NCBI GenBank assembly: GCA_031761405.1
Contig: JASEVX010000010.1
Span: 35,254,753 to 35,318,752 of the forward strand
Reading direction: 5' to 3'
DNA length: 64,000 bases
Source of the DNA: Serripes groenlandicus
Lineage: Eukaryota; Mollusca; Bivalvia; Cardiida; Cardiidae
The position numbers and the translations under genes are program-made. Positions 19,791 through 31,448 of the stretch are shown here, one piece after another (the stretch's first letter is position 1; each line of letters starts with the position of its first letter). The notes beneath the pieces were generated by a model. The model made no database searches and was not told where the DNA came from. It worked only from the letters and a program-made list of their open reading frames with translations.

Positions 19791-20164
19791 TATAATGGAT
19801 TCCATAGCTCAAAATAACTCATCCCGAATACTTCGTGCTCAGGTGAGCTGAAATATATCGGATAAAGATAATTGCACCCTTAACTCCACCTTACTCACGG
19901 AAAGCGTGAAGTTATAAAGTCATGCCAATATCGAATATCGGAACTTTACGACCGTTGAAGATCCATTTCCGTCTGCACCTTCGAGCTGTCTGATTATGCA
20001 AGTCGCTGTATTTGTAGCACCAAATGGCTATGACCGAAACCCGGTTGCGCTAATCTTCTATTTGATCGTTATAAAAGTTTGTTTATTACAGAATCTACAA
20101 CTTTCCGCTTTCGCATGACATGGCCAATTTTTTCAAACAGAAGTGTTTTCAAATTTCCTCCTCG
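19791..20164. other. unique sequence before the 36-bp array
   Basis: No family resemblance. An ATG at 20120 opens a frame that enters the array in the TLYTCIIPRSDG phase but meets a stop at about 20309. Confidence 0.4.
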
Positions 20165-23100
20165 TATACCGATATAATATTACCGTCTGATAGTACACTA
20201 TATAGCTGTATTATACCACGATATGATGGCGCACTGTATACCTGTATTATACCACGGTCTGATGGCACACTGTATACCTGTATTATACCACGATCTGGTG
20301 GCACACTATAAACCTGTATAATACCACGGTCTGAATGTACACTGTATACCTGTACTATACCACGGTCTGATGGCACACTGTATACCTGTATTATACCACG
20401 GTCTGATGGCACACTGTATACCTGTATTATACCACGGTCGGATGGTACACTGTATACCTGTATTATAGCACGATCTGGTGGTACACTGTATACCTGTATT
20501 ATAGCACGATCGGATGGCACACTGTATACCTGTATTATACCACGATACGATGGTACACTGTATACCTGTATAATACCACGGTATGATGGCACACTGTATA
20601 CCTGTATAAACCACGGTCTGATGGCACACTGTATACCTGTATTATACCACGATACGATAGTACACTATATACCTGTATAATACCAGGGTATGATGGCACA
20701 CTGTATACCTGTATAATACCACGGTCTGATGGCACACTGTATACCTGTATTATACCACAGTATAATGGCACACCGTATACCTGTATTATACCACGGTCTG
20801 ATGGTACATTGTATACCTGTATAATACCAAGGTATGATGGCACACTGTATAACTGTATAATACCACGGTGTGATGGTACACTGTATACCTGTATTATACC
20901 ACGATACGATGGTACACTATATACCTGTATAATACCAGGGTATGATGGCACACTGTATACCTGTATAATACCACGGTCTGATGGCACACTGTATACCTGT
21001 ATTATACCACAGTATGATGGCACACTGTATACCTGTATTATACTACGGTCTGATGGTACACTGTATACCTGTTTTATACCACGATCTGATGGCACACTAT
21101 ATACCTGTATTATACCACGATCTGATGGCACACTATATACCTGTATTATACCACGATCTGATGGTACACTGTATACCTGTATTATACCCTGATACGATGG
21201 TACATTATATACTTGTATAATACCACGGTCTGATGGCACACTGTATACCTGTATAATACAAAGGTATGATGGCACACTGTATACCTGTATTATACCACGA
21301 TCTGAAGGTACACTGTATACCTGTATTATACCACGATCTGATGGTACACTGTATACCTGTATTATACCACGATCTGATGGTACACTGTATACCTGTATTA
21401 TACCACGATACGATGGTACACTATATACCTGTATAATACCAGGGTATGATGGCACACTGTATACCTGTTTAATACCACGGTCTGATGGCACACTGTATAC
21501 TTGTATTATATCACAGTATGATGGCACACTGTATATCTATATTATACCACGGTCTGATGGTACACTGTATACCTGTTTTATACCACGATCTGATGGCACA
21601 CTATATACCTGTATTATACAACGATCTGATGGCACACTATATACCTGTATTATACCACGATCTGATGGTACACTGTATACCTGTATTATACCACGATACG
21701 ATGGTACACTATTTACCTGTATAATACCAGGGTATGATGGCACACTGTATACCTGTATAATACCACGGTCTGATGGCACACTGTATACTTGTATTATACC
21801 ACAGTATGATGGCACATTGTATACCTATATTATACCACGGTCTGATGGTACACTGTATACCTGTTTTATACCACGATCTGATGGCACACTATATACCTGT
21901 ATTATACCACGATATGATGGCACACTATATACCTGTATTATACCACGATCTGATGGTACACTGTATACCTGTATTATACCACGATACGATGGTACATTAT
22001 ATACTTGTATAATACCACGGTCTGATGGCACACTGTATACCTGTATGATACCACGGTCTGATGGCACACTGTATACCTGTATTATACCACGATCTGATGG
22101 CACACTATATACCTGTATTATACCACGATATGATGGCACACTGTATACCTGTATAATACCACGGTCTGATGACACACTGTATACCTGTATTATACCACGG
22201 TCGGATGGTACACTGTATACCTGTATTATACCACGATATGATGGTACACTGTATACCTGTATTATAGCACGATCGGATGGCACAAAGTATACCTGTATTA
22301 TACCACGATATGATGACACACTGTATACCTGTATTATACCACGGTCTGATAGTACACTGTATACCTTTTTTATACCACGATCTGATGGCACACTATATAC
22401 CTGTATTATACCACGATCAGATGGCACACTATATACCTGTTTTATACCACGATCTGATGTTACACTGTATACCTGTATTATACCACGATACGATGGTACA
22501 TTATATACTTGTATACTACCACGGTCTGATGGCACACTGTATACCTGTATTATACCACGATCTGATGGCACACTATATACCTGTATTATACCACGATCTG
22601 ATGGCACACTACATACCTGTATTATACCACGATCTGATGGTACACTGTATACCTGTCTAATACCACGGTATGATGGCACACTATATACCTGTATTATACC
22701 ACGGTATGATGGCACACTGTATATCTGTATTATACCACGGTCTGGTGGCACACTGTATACCTTTATTATACCACGATCTGATGGTACACTATATATCTGT
22801 ATTATACCACGGTATGGTGGCACACTGTATACCTGTATTATACCACGATCTGATGGTACACTATATATCTGTATTATACCACGGTATGATGGCCCACTGT
22901 ATATCTGTATAATACCAAGAATTGATAGCACACTGTATACCTGTATTATACCACGATATGATGGTACACTGTGTACCTGTATAATACCACGGTCTGATGG
23001 CACACTGTATACCTGTCTAATACCACGGTATGATGGCACACTGTATACCTGTATTATACCACGGTCTGATGGCACACTGTATACCTGTATTATACCACGG

Positions 23101-23955
23101 TCTGATGGCACACTGTATACCTGTATTATACCACGATATGATGGTACACTATATACCTGTATTATACCACGGTATGATGGCACACTGTATACCTGTATTA
23201 TACCACGGTCTGTTGGCACACTGTATACCTGTATTATCCCACGGTCTGATGGCTTCCTGTATACCTGTATTATACCACGGTCTGATGGCACACTGTATAC
23301 CTGTATTATATCACGGTCTGATGGCACCTGTATACCTGTTTTATACCACGATCTGATGGTACACTATATACCTGTATTATAGCACGGTATGATGGCACAC
23401 TGTATACCTGTATTATACCACGGTATGATGGCACACTGTATACATGTATTATACTAAGGTTTCATGGCCCACTGTATATCTGTATAATACCAATGATTGA
23501 TAGCACACTGTATACCTGTATTATACCACGATATGATGATACACTGTATACCTGTATTATACCACGGTCTGATGGTACACTGTATACCTGTATTATACCA
23601 CGATCTGATGGTACACTGTATACCTGTATTATACTACGGTCTGATGGCACACTGTATACCTGTATAATACCACGGTCTGATGACACACTGTATACCTGTA
23701 TTATACCACGGTCGGATGGTACACTGTATACCTGTATTATACCACGATCTGATGGTACACTGTATACCTGTATTATAGCACGATCGGATGGCACCACGAT
23801 ATGATGACACACTGTATACCTGTATTATACCACGGTCTGATGGTACACAGTATACCTGTATAATACCAAGGTCTGATGGCACACTGTATACCTGTATTAT
23901 ACCACGGTCTGATGGTACACTGTATACCTGTATTATACCACGATCTGATGGCACA
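20165..23955. repeat. 36-bp tandem array, about 105 units, open on both strands
   Basis: The consensus unit ACACTGTATACCTGTATT + ATACCACGGTCTGATGGC is 36 bp. Marker variants such as GATACGAT(A/G)GTACA at 20651, 20903, 21407, 21695, 21983 and 22487 are spaced by exact multiples of 36 (252, 504, 288, 288, 504), including a 288-bp eight-unit block. The plus frame reads a 12-residue repeat TLYTCIIPRSDG (521 codons at 21817-23382). The minus frame reads YSVPSDRGIIQV (500 codons at 21825-23327, 330 codons at 20535-21527). Frame-breaking events are few: about one base lost near 20607, a TGA at 21190 in the plus frame, and a one-base loss near 23327. Most common variants fall in third codon positions of both frames. 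No signal peptide, domain or splice signal was seen. The default reading is a minisatellite. Confidence 0.95.
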
Positions 23956-24353
23956 ATTCAGTGTTAACACCAACAATCTTACTGGTTTAGTATACCTGCA
24001 ATGTGTCAAGAGAAGTACCAGGATGTACTCTCAATGTTTGTAACGATTCGTGTTAAAGTTGATAAAGGTGTAATTTGATTGGTGGTTTAACTTCCGTTTG
24101 CTATCGAACACTTTCATTGAAGAAAACTTGTGAACTTGTAGAGGTCGCTTTATTCATCTTTTCAATTATCTAATCAGATCATTCACCGACATCAAAGTTT
24201 GAAATCTAGGTCAATGGGTACTTTTTTAGAAGAGTTTGAAAACACTCTGGATATCTCACTTTCGCCATGATAACAAATCAGATTATTTATTGTCATCACA
24301 TTTCGGTCAGATTTGAACTTGGTTCGCGTGGGGTCGCAAACCAGGTAATTTAA
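23956..24353. other. no recognised feature
   Basis: Unique sequence after the array. Small ORFs show no family resemblance. Confidence 0.5.
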
Positions 24354-24647
24354 GAGCGTTTTCGACTTGTTTACTCGCGTAACGAGAGTAACTGGAGTTG
24401 AAAGTCGAACATATCGAGTAAGCGAACTGCGCATGCGCTTAATCACTAATCTACTTGACTCGAACGACCCCCACTATTTGACGGTAAAACGAGATCCAAG
24501 ATGGCGACGGCTGATGCCCAGAAGGTCGCCATTTTGTAAACAACACAAGACTGGGGTTAGGCGTTCGTGAATGGTTACTCGTGTCGTGTACTGCGCATGT
24601 CCAGATTTTCTACTCGAGTAACTGGATTGCATTAGCCGAAAACGCTC
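24354..24647. mobile_element. MITE with GAGCGTTTTCG ends and promoter-like motifs
   Basis: GAGCGTTTTCG (24354-24364) is inverted as CGAAAACGCTC (24637-24647), inside an imperfect TTTA(A/G)GAGCG... context. The interior is CpG-rich. It contains an exact NRF-1-type palindrome TGCGCATGCGC (24428-24438) and two inverted YY1-like sites, CAAGATGGCGAC (24497-24508) and GTCGCCATTTTG (24525-24536). Inverted ends favour a transposon, but the motifs are those of housekeeping promoters. Confidence 0.65.
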
Positions 24648-26114
24648 CTAAATGCCAAAATTAACTAATAAATACCATGAAGGGTCACCGGAACACTCAT
24701 CTCCATTTGATATCGGTGACATATGAAGCTGTGTCTAAGACTAGGCCACTAAATGTCAAAAATTAGAACATCCATGTGAACGCGTCCCACATTTCTCGTA
24801 CAATGTTTAAAATGGAAGTTTATCAGACTATTCGTCCACGTCAAATCTAGGTACATTTTGAAACGGAATCAAATGGTGTCAAAACCTAAATCACTATGCC
24901 CTATCCAAAATAAATGGTTTGAGAAACAGGGTTATTATGATCGTCTTGTTGTTCGGAAAAAGAATATGGATGGCTTTCCTAATAGTAGGCGGATAATAAC
25001 GGTTCTAGCGAGAATATGTGGTTGTGCAGATTTGTCATCACTGTGTACCTTTTGGGTTGTTGTAAGACGTTTTGCTAAGCAAATCTAAAAACCATATGGA
25101 ATAGGAGATGAAAAAGCAAACAACCATATCTTAACCCCGGTACTTACTGAAATTCCAGCTGAGATGACTTCTTGGAAAGTGAACCCATTGTATAGTTGCT
25201 GTTAACTTGTTAGGATCTATGGAAGTCCAACAATGTTAAATTTACTATTCATTTATTTGTTCGACGATGATTCCTGGGGTCGCTTTATGATCAACACATG
25301 AACGTTTCTGTCTTAAGCCTGCCTTCAAACCTCGCAGTTACTTGTCTATTTGTTATAAATAACAGACATTCCATTTCAGGTATTCGAACCCGTGACCGTG
25401 GTATTGACAGCTCTGTGTGCTGAAAAGCTAATTACGATATGTATTTACAACCTGTTTTAAGTTGGACATTGTATTTTACTGTTTGTTTCGCAATTGAATA
25501 TAGAACAAAACGAACACTGATGAGAATCATGTGAATTATGTATCAATATACTTTTTTATTTGGGTTAGACATGTATGTAAACAGTACCTTATCCTTGGCG
25601 TATTATAGGAGAATACCAATACACGGTGCAATTCAGGTCTATGGAACTTGGACCGCACTCGTATGTTGTTCGTATTATTTTTTTTTCCATTTAAATATGT
25701 CTGAAATAATAAATCAACAACGAAAACAAAAGCAATCCAATATTTTGGCCGGGAGTTTTATACCTATTTGCTATACTAATCCAGTCTTACTATTGTACAA
25801 GACTAGAAAATCAATACACATTTAAAAGATCGGTTTTCTTTTGGGTTCTTTGAACATTGTGTATTTTAGGCATATTTCAAAGAATTTAAATCACGAACAA
25901 AATAAGTCTGTAGTGCTAGTAGTTAATCCATATTGTAACTCCTCGACACTACACGAAGTCGCGGCTCTCTGATCGATTAGATAAAACCTTACAAATGGTG
26001 ATGAATTTTAGATGAGAAGCCTTTTCAATGCTTACTGAATAGTGACAAAAGCCGAAAGACAGTAAAACAACGCCTAACGAAGTCAATGAAAGCCGTGTCA
26101 AGCGATTTCGGATC
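24648..26114. other. mostly unique sequence with one SINE scrap
   Basis: 25378-25440 is a minus-strand tRNA-like SINE head (GGTCACGGGTTCGAATACC when reverse-complemented, an intact B box). Nothing else was recognised. Confidence 0.45.
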
Positions 26115-26215
26115 GTAAGTCTTTTCAAAATACAACATATCTGCAGCAGATGAATTGAAGATATATATGCTAAAATATAAAACATCTCTATATTGAAAGT
26201 ATATTTACTAAATAT
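26115..26215. mobile_element. TTAA-type MITE, left-half fragment
   Basis: ATACAACATATCTGCAGCAG, then AAACATCTCTATATTGAA, matches the left arm of the family. No right half. Confidence 0.5.
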
Positions 26216-26534
26216 TTGACCCTGACCAAAATCCGAATATCCCGGCTGCATTTGTATGTTGACACCGAACTGTGTTTATTGTAATCGGATTGGACGGTTA
26301 AACATGATGTCTATGCCAGCTGCGACTTTTCTCCGACAATTTTGTTATTGAGTGTATCATAAAAGCCGATGATAAGGGACATTAAAAATAGTGTTAACAA
26401 GAAACCGGACAAGCATGAGCGGTTTTATGGCAATGTCTATAAAGATATTTCTTTACGGCAAAGTTATCACATCAAAATGAAATCATTGGGGCCTGGCACG
26501 CTAATAATAAAAAAAGGAAAAAACGGAAAATCTT

Positions 26535-26770
26535 TTAACCCATTAGATCTACTTCACACAGACGACATTTGACACCTGCCATTAAACATGACTTTAGAAA
26601 ACATTGCAATAAAAGGTGAAATTGCTCAAAACGAGCAATTCCACCTTTTATTGCAATATTTTCAACTCTTTATCAATAAAAATCTTTCAGTTTTCTAGAT
26701 TGTTAGAATTGTTCGCCTGATGATTGTAAAGCAGACGACTTTTGAAACGTCATGTGGAGTAATGGGTTAA
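26535..26770. mobile_element. TTAA-type palindromic MITE with exact ends
   Basis: TTAACCCATTA opens and TAATGGGTTAA closes the element, an exact 11-bp inverted pair including the TTAA. The centre AAAGGTGAAATTGCTCAAAA pairs with CGAGCAATTCCACCTTTT in a long snap-back hairpin. 236 bp. Confidence 0.85.
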
Positions 26771-26880
26771 ATATAGCCAACGGCTCCAACTTCTCGTCAG
26801 CCAGATGTGACACATGTTTGCAATTTAGTCCTCAACCACATAAAAACAACGACGACTGAATAAAGAGCAAAGTGTCAGCA

Positions 26881-26995
26881 CAGGGACTTTGCTTCTCTAA
26901 AAAATAGATATGACCTACTCTATTTATAGATATTAACGTTAATATCTAATGCATAGAGTAGGTCATATCTATTTCTAGAGGAGCAAGTCCCTGTG
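26881..26995. mobile_element. 115-bp near-perfect palindrome with a 9-bp target duplication
   Basis: CAGGGACTTTGCTTCTC... and ...GAGGAGCAAGTCCCTG form the ends. The arms pair through ATAGATATGACCTACTCTAT and ATAGAGTAGGTCATATCTAT to a perfect palindromic centre (TAGATATTAACGTTAATATCTA). GTGTCAGCA flanks both sides (26872-26880 and 26996-27004). A 9-bp duplication suggests Mutator- or hAT-type mobilisation. The transcript would be a long hairpin. Confidence 0.8.
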
Positions 26996-27075
26996 GTGTC
27001 AGCATGTGGCTAACACTGCTCACAAGGATTTTATCCGCAAACGATCGATTTACGAGCAACATACTTTAAATCATG

Positions 27076-27379
27076 GTCGAGTCCCGGTAGCTCAGTCGGT
27101 AACGACGCGGGCTGTCAATCCAGGGGTTGTGAGTTCGAATCCCGGCTCGGCCAACTTTCTTTCCGACTTTTGACAAAAGTCATTGCGACATGTGTCATTC
27201 TTCTTCCACCAATGGGCTAAGTCTATGTGGAAAAGCAGCCAGTTGCTTTGGAAGATTGTTGTGTGGAGTACTGGTGTGAGAAAACCAGGAAACACATGAG
27301 TAGGTGAACTGACCGCCGTGATATGACTTAGAAATTGTTAAAAACGGCGTTAAACCCCGATCAGTCAATCAATCAATCA
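27076..27379 (+). mobile_element. tRNA-derived SINE with a 13-bp target duplication
   Basis: CCCGGTAGCTCAGTCGGTAA (A box) and GAGTTCGAATCCCGG (B box) form the tRNA-like head. CCGCCGTGATATGACTTAGA, GGCGTTAAACCCC and a (TCAA)n tail close the element. ACTTTAAATCATG flanks it exactly at 27063-27075 and 27380-27392. It is nearly the same length as the copy at 5309-5611, so both come from one recently active subfamily. Confidence 0.92.
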
Positions 27380-27446
27380 ACTTTAAATCATGACATTAAC
27401 GGTGAAATTTGACAGGTCGGGCACAGGGTTGCAACCTTACTTCGAT

Positions 27447-29757
27447 ACATTCATTCATTCATTCATTCATTCATATCTTTATTTCCTCCAAATTACAAAG
27501 GAGAGTTACATGAACATAATAATCAATTACAATGTATTAATAAAATGTGGAAAAACAAAAACAAAAAAAAGTGTCATAGCATGTACAGCTGTACTCAGGC
27601 ATGGGACAGTATGGAATGTCCATCATTAACTTTAGCCATGAAATATTGACCACATACGATCAATGTAATGTAACATCAATATTTTGAAGTCAATATGACA
27701 GACATGTAAAAGTTCTGTAAACTCTGGTATTGGACCTCCGAGTAAAATACATAGTTTGATATCGTCACTAGATGAGTAGAAATAATTATATACCTCGATA
27801 CCATATGTATAAAACAAGGCATCCATTGCTTTGCTTCTAATTTCTTGTACAGATATACAATGTATTAAGCAGTGTAGAGCTTCATTATTGTAAAATGACC
27901 CACATTTACTGCAGAGTTTATTAGCATTATAACTGCCCAGAGCAGAAATAATTTTAATGATATTTCTGCAGTGTCGTTTATATTTGTATTTGCATTTACT
28001 TATATGCCAAAATATGTTTTCACAGAAAGCTGGATGAATTTTAGCAAATAAGGAAAGGTCCGGATCACTGTTAACTCTATATAACCAGTGCTCAGTGAAA
28101 AATGCATTAACAGTCTGTTTTATTGTACTTTTCCATTTCAGACGTTTTGGGTATATACCATCGTTGTAATAAGAAAACAAATAATTAGTAAGCCCATATT
28201 TTTTAAGTATGAAGAAAATATCTGAAAAATATCCACCCTGGGTACAGTTTGACAAGCAGAAACTACACAGCCGTTTTATAAAAAATACCTTAATAATGTT
28301 GTTAGGATTCAGTATGCAGAGTTGACCGAACAAGTTTAACTTACGTTTATCAATAATGCATTCCATATTTAATATTTGTAACATGCCTAAGACAATATCA
28401 GTTCTTGCAAATTTGTCTATGACTTGAATTCTTTTTAAGCAAAATCTATGACATCTCTCTAGCTGTAGCAATTCTGATGATTTTAAGGAAAATAGTATTT
28501 CACAACCAAAAAGTCCCCCAGAAAGAACTATGGTGTCATACAGCTTTTTACATGTAAAGGGGTGAAACCCTTTTTCATTCAGACCAATTATAAACAGAGA
28601 CATGAATGGTCCTCTTATCTTTGAACAGATATCTTTAACAATTTCGGCATTAGACATATACTTATTGCAAACAACACCTAAGTGAGTATAGTTTACAGTT
28701 TCATGTAAAGTCTGGCATCCGATTGACCATTTTCTAGTAGAATTTGAATAATCATGTTTGCTTTCGTTAAAAACAATGACAGAACATTTCTGTGGATTAT
28801 ACTCGAATATCCACATTTTAGAATATAAATGACAAATATTTAATAATCGATCAAGACCTTTCTTCGACAAACTGAGTAAAAATATATCATCAGCTGAGGT
28901 AATGCATGATATATTAGTGTCCTGCATGACAAGACCGTACCGACTATTATCTAACATGCAGAGTAGTCCATTTATAAAACAAAGGTAGAAAAAAGGTGAG
29001 CTCAGCCCCCCTTGTCTGGTCCCGACCGTCACGTTAAATGGATCTGATTTATATCCTCTGAACAGAACATATGATTCAGATTCATCATACAAACTAATTA
29101 CGGACTTAAGGGTAGCAGTACTTACTCCCATTTCATGCAGTTTATGGAACAGTCCATTGTGCCAAACCTTATCGAATGCTTTTTTAATATCTAAGAAGCA
29201 GGCATACAGTTTGCTTCCATTTTCTCTTGCATGGCAGATACATTCTTTCAGTAAGAAGGATGTCATTGTACAGCTCACACCCTTTTGAAATCCAAACTGT
29301 AAAGGGTTTAAGCTGACATTGATATCTGATTTGACAACATCTAAAAGTAAGGCCTCGTATAGTTTTAAAATAGCAGACGACAGAGTAATAGCTCTATAAT
29401 TGTTTGGGTCATCCTTCCTCTTTTTTCCACCTTTAAACAGTGTAACAATAAGACCAAATTTCATTTTTTTAGGAATATAGGAAAATTTAAACATGTAGTT
29501 GTACAGTTTCAGCAAAAAAGAGTGAAGCGCTTTACCCCCATATATAACATGTTCATTATAAATACAATCATGTGAACATGCTTTATTTTTGCTCAGTGTA
29601 GAGACGGCTTTTGTGATGTCATCAATGTTAAATCGACAGGCATTAGAAAAGCTGTCGCCATATTTAATATGTGACACATTTTCGTCTATTTTTTCGATGA
29701 AAGAATTATCGGCAGAATCCGGATCGGATCTAAAAGTATAAATATTACTGACTAGAG
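27447..29757 (-). mobile_element. 5'-truncated CR1/Jockey-type LINE
   Basis: The minus-strand retrotransposon runs from the junction with a short tandem repeat at about 29757 (5' end) to a microsatellite tail at 27447-27473. The tail reads GAGGAAATAAAGATATGAAT, then (GAAT)n, on the minus strand. The endonuclease domain and the 5' part are missing, the usual outcome of target-primed reverse transcription. The ORF and a 3' UTR of about 160 bp remain. Confidence 0.85.
27632..29677 (-). CDS. LINE ORF2 fragment: reverse transcriptase (no endonuclease)
   Basis: A 681-codon frame is open without stop or frameshift. It really begins upstream of 29677 (that codon is GTG) and is closed on the left by a stop at the tandem-repeat junction, so it is an N-terminally truncated ORF2. 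RT motifs are in order: YRAITL at about residues 94-99, FLDIKKAFD at 161-169, TRQGG at 220-224, and SADD at 261-264 in place of the usual Y/FADD. Catalytic Asp163, Asp263 and Asp264 are present. A CxxC...HxxxxC cluster near the C-terminus (LCSKCG...HCLIHC) resembles the knuckle of CR1/Jockey-type ORF2. RT makes cDNA at a nicked target, but without the endonuclease this copy cannot act alone. The intact frame implies recent insertion. Confidence 0.9.
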   Translation of the reverse strand: MSHIKYGDSFSNACRFNIDDITKAVSTLSKNKACSHDCIYNEHVIYGGKALHSFLLKLYNYMFKFSYIPKKMKFGLIVTLFKGGKKRKDDPNNYRAITLSSAILKLYEALLLDVVKSDINVSLNPLQFGFQKGVSCTMTSFLLKECICHARENGSKLYACFLDIKKAFDKVWHNGLFHKLHEMGVSTATLKSVISLYDESESYVLFRGYKSDPFNVTVGTRQGGLSSPFFYLCFINGLLCMLDNSRYGLVMQDTNISCITSADDIFLLSLSKKGLDRLLNICHLYSKMWIFEYNPQKCSVIVFNESKHDYSNSTRKWSIGCQTLHETVNYTHLGVVCNKYMSNAEIVKDICSKIRGPFMSLFIIGLNEKGFHPFTCKKLYDTIVLSGGLFGCEILFSLKSSELLQLERCHRFCLKRIQVIDKFARTDIVLGMLQILNMECIIDKRKLNLFGQLCILNPNNIIKVFFIKRLCSFCLSNCTQGGYFSDIFFILKKYGLTNYLFSYYNDGIYPKRLKWKSTIKQTVNAFFTEHWLYRVNSDPDLSLFAKIHPAFCENIFWHISKCKYKYKRHCRNIIKIISALGSYNANKLCSKCGSFYNNEALHCLIHCISVQEIRSKAMDALFYTYGIEVYNYFYSSSDDIKLCILLGGPIPEFTELLHVCHIDFKILMLHYIDRMWSIFHG

Positions 29758-30003
29758 GTCCGTGAAGTTAGGTTGACGAGTGACGAACTGCTGTGAAGTT
29801 AGGTTGACGAGTGACGAATTGACAAATGACGAACTGCTGTGAAGTTAGGTTGACGAGTGACGAATTGACGAGTGACGAACTGCTGTGAAGTTAGGTTGAC
29901 GAGTGACGAATTGACAAGTGACGAACTGCTGTGAAGTTAGGTTGACGAGTTACGAACTTCTGTGAAGTTAGGTTGACGAGTGACGAATTGACGAGTGACG
30001 GTT
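29758..30003. repeat. 31/46-bp composite tandem repeat at the LINE 5' junction
   Basis: GTGAAGTTAGGTTGACGAG starts at 29762, 29793, 29839, 29885, 29931 and 29962, with spacings 31, 46, 46, 46 and 31. The 46-bp units are 31-bp units with an added 15-bp GACGA(A/G)TGACGAATT-type module. The truncated LINE joins exactly here. Confidence 0.9.
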
Positions 30004-31440
30004 TGATTGGTTCATAGTTAAGTTGGCAATTCTACGAGAGGCACTAATAAGATGAAGTTTTAAAATGAAACGTTCTGCATACTAACCTTTAATTCTTTTC
30101 TTTAAGAGATAAATTTCAGAAAAAAATCAGTGAAAACGTATGAAATATAGAATTTAAGAGCGACATTTTAATTATTTTTGAAACGTGATAAGTTTTCAGT
30201 TATTTATCGTCAATTGAAACTTATACACCTCTTGGGAGCATCGCGTAATCTCCAGTCATGTGTCGTATTCTCGGCCTTGAATGCGCATGTTCCATTTCTT
30301 GGTGTTTTCTCCTATTGATCGCCGTTTATTTTTTTTAAAGATATTTCTTGTTAATTGTAACTGTCATTCAAAGTTCTGTTTGACATTTCGTCGCATGTTA
30401 TTGTATATTACATGTGATATCAGTTTGTTTGTATGGTGCGTTGTTTTGTCTTGTGTGTTTTTTTCTGTTTGCACAGATTGCTTACCTTTCCACGATAGAG
30501 ATGACTTCTTGGAAACATTGATCAAAGGGATAATTGTTCGAGACTAGTCATTTCTTCTGTGTTTTATATTGTTTATCCTTCGATGGATTCGTGTTACCCT
30601 AAATGTATTCTTATGAGGTCCAAAAAGACCGATTATCAAATTTAGGCCTGGTCCAGAAACATGTGATCGGAACGATACCACTACTTAATAAAATGTATAG
30701 CCTTCCAAATTGAACGTAGTTAAATTTCTCTCAAAGTTTTTTTTACAGGAGACCTAGTGCAATGCTATTTAGAGAGTTGTTAAATACGCAGAATACCAAA
30801 CCTCTTGTAAGAGTCACACAATTGGCGAAGCTTAACATGGATTCTTTTAATACCTAACTGCACATGTAAATATTTGTGCCTATTGAAATTGCTTTAAATA
30901 ACGTTAAAAACATCGACACTTGCTAATTACACGCATACAATTCCGATGCAAAAAGATAAAATTGAAAGTTCATCACCAAATGTTTATTTGGAATAGAGGT
31001 TTTTTCTCCACGCGCCTACCCCTTTTCTCCACTTCCCCTGCAAACACAACCCTGAAAAGGGATAATATAGTATTATATAAACATAAGCATACTCACCCTC
31101 CGAATATAACTCATCCATATATAATCAAAATAAGATCCGAAACTGTCTTACATTTCTTACACTAGAATTGTATTAACTCTTGAACTGTCGTTCCGTGCAG
31201 TTATTCTGTTCTACGGATGTTTTCAGAAGTATTCGATCAGATGATAGGTATTGACTTTTATGTAAGTGTGGTAATTTAAATGAGACTTTGTGTAGCCTTT
31301 TCCCCCTTGTATATCATATTGGTTTTTTTGGTGTAATCTCCATATATTGGAGGAAATACAGATTAAAGCTACCAATACATACGTTCTTTGGTCGTAAATT
31401 TGAGCTGTGGTCATGATAACGTCTCCAATCAATACAAGTG
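30004..31440. other. no recognised feature
   Basis: Unique AT-rich sequence. An 88-codon ORF at 30281-30547 (+), rich in Phe, Val and Cys, has no recognised homology or splice context. Confidence 0.5.
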
Positions 31441-31448
31441 ATATATTG

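Noticed and set aside
25148..25188. Minus-strand mini-exon MGSLSKKSSQLEF with strong Kozak context and a GTAAGT donor
   Set aside because: Only 41 nt, no partner exon or homology. Kept as a curiosity because both signals are good, but too short to support.
27079..27150. Possible tRNA gene (A and B boxes present)
   Set aside because: The tRNA-like head continues into a SINE body with (TCAA)n tail and target duplication; cloverleaf pairing is incomplete. The same applies at 5540-5611, 16979 and 31449.
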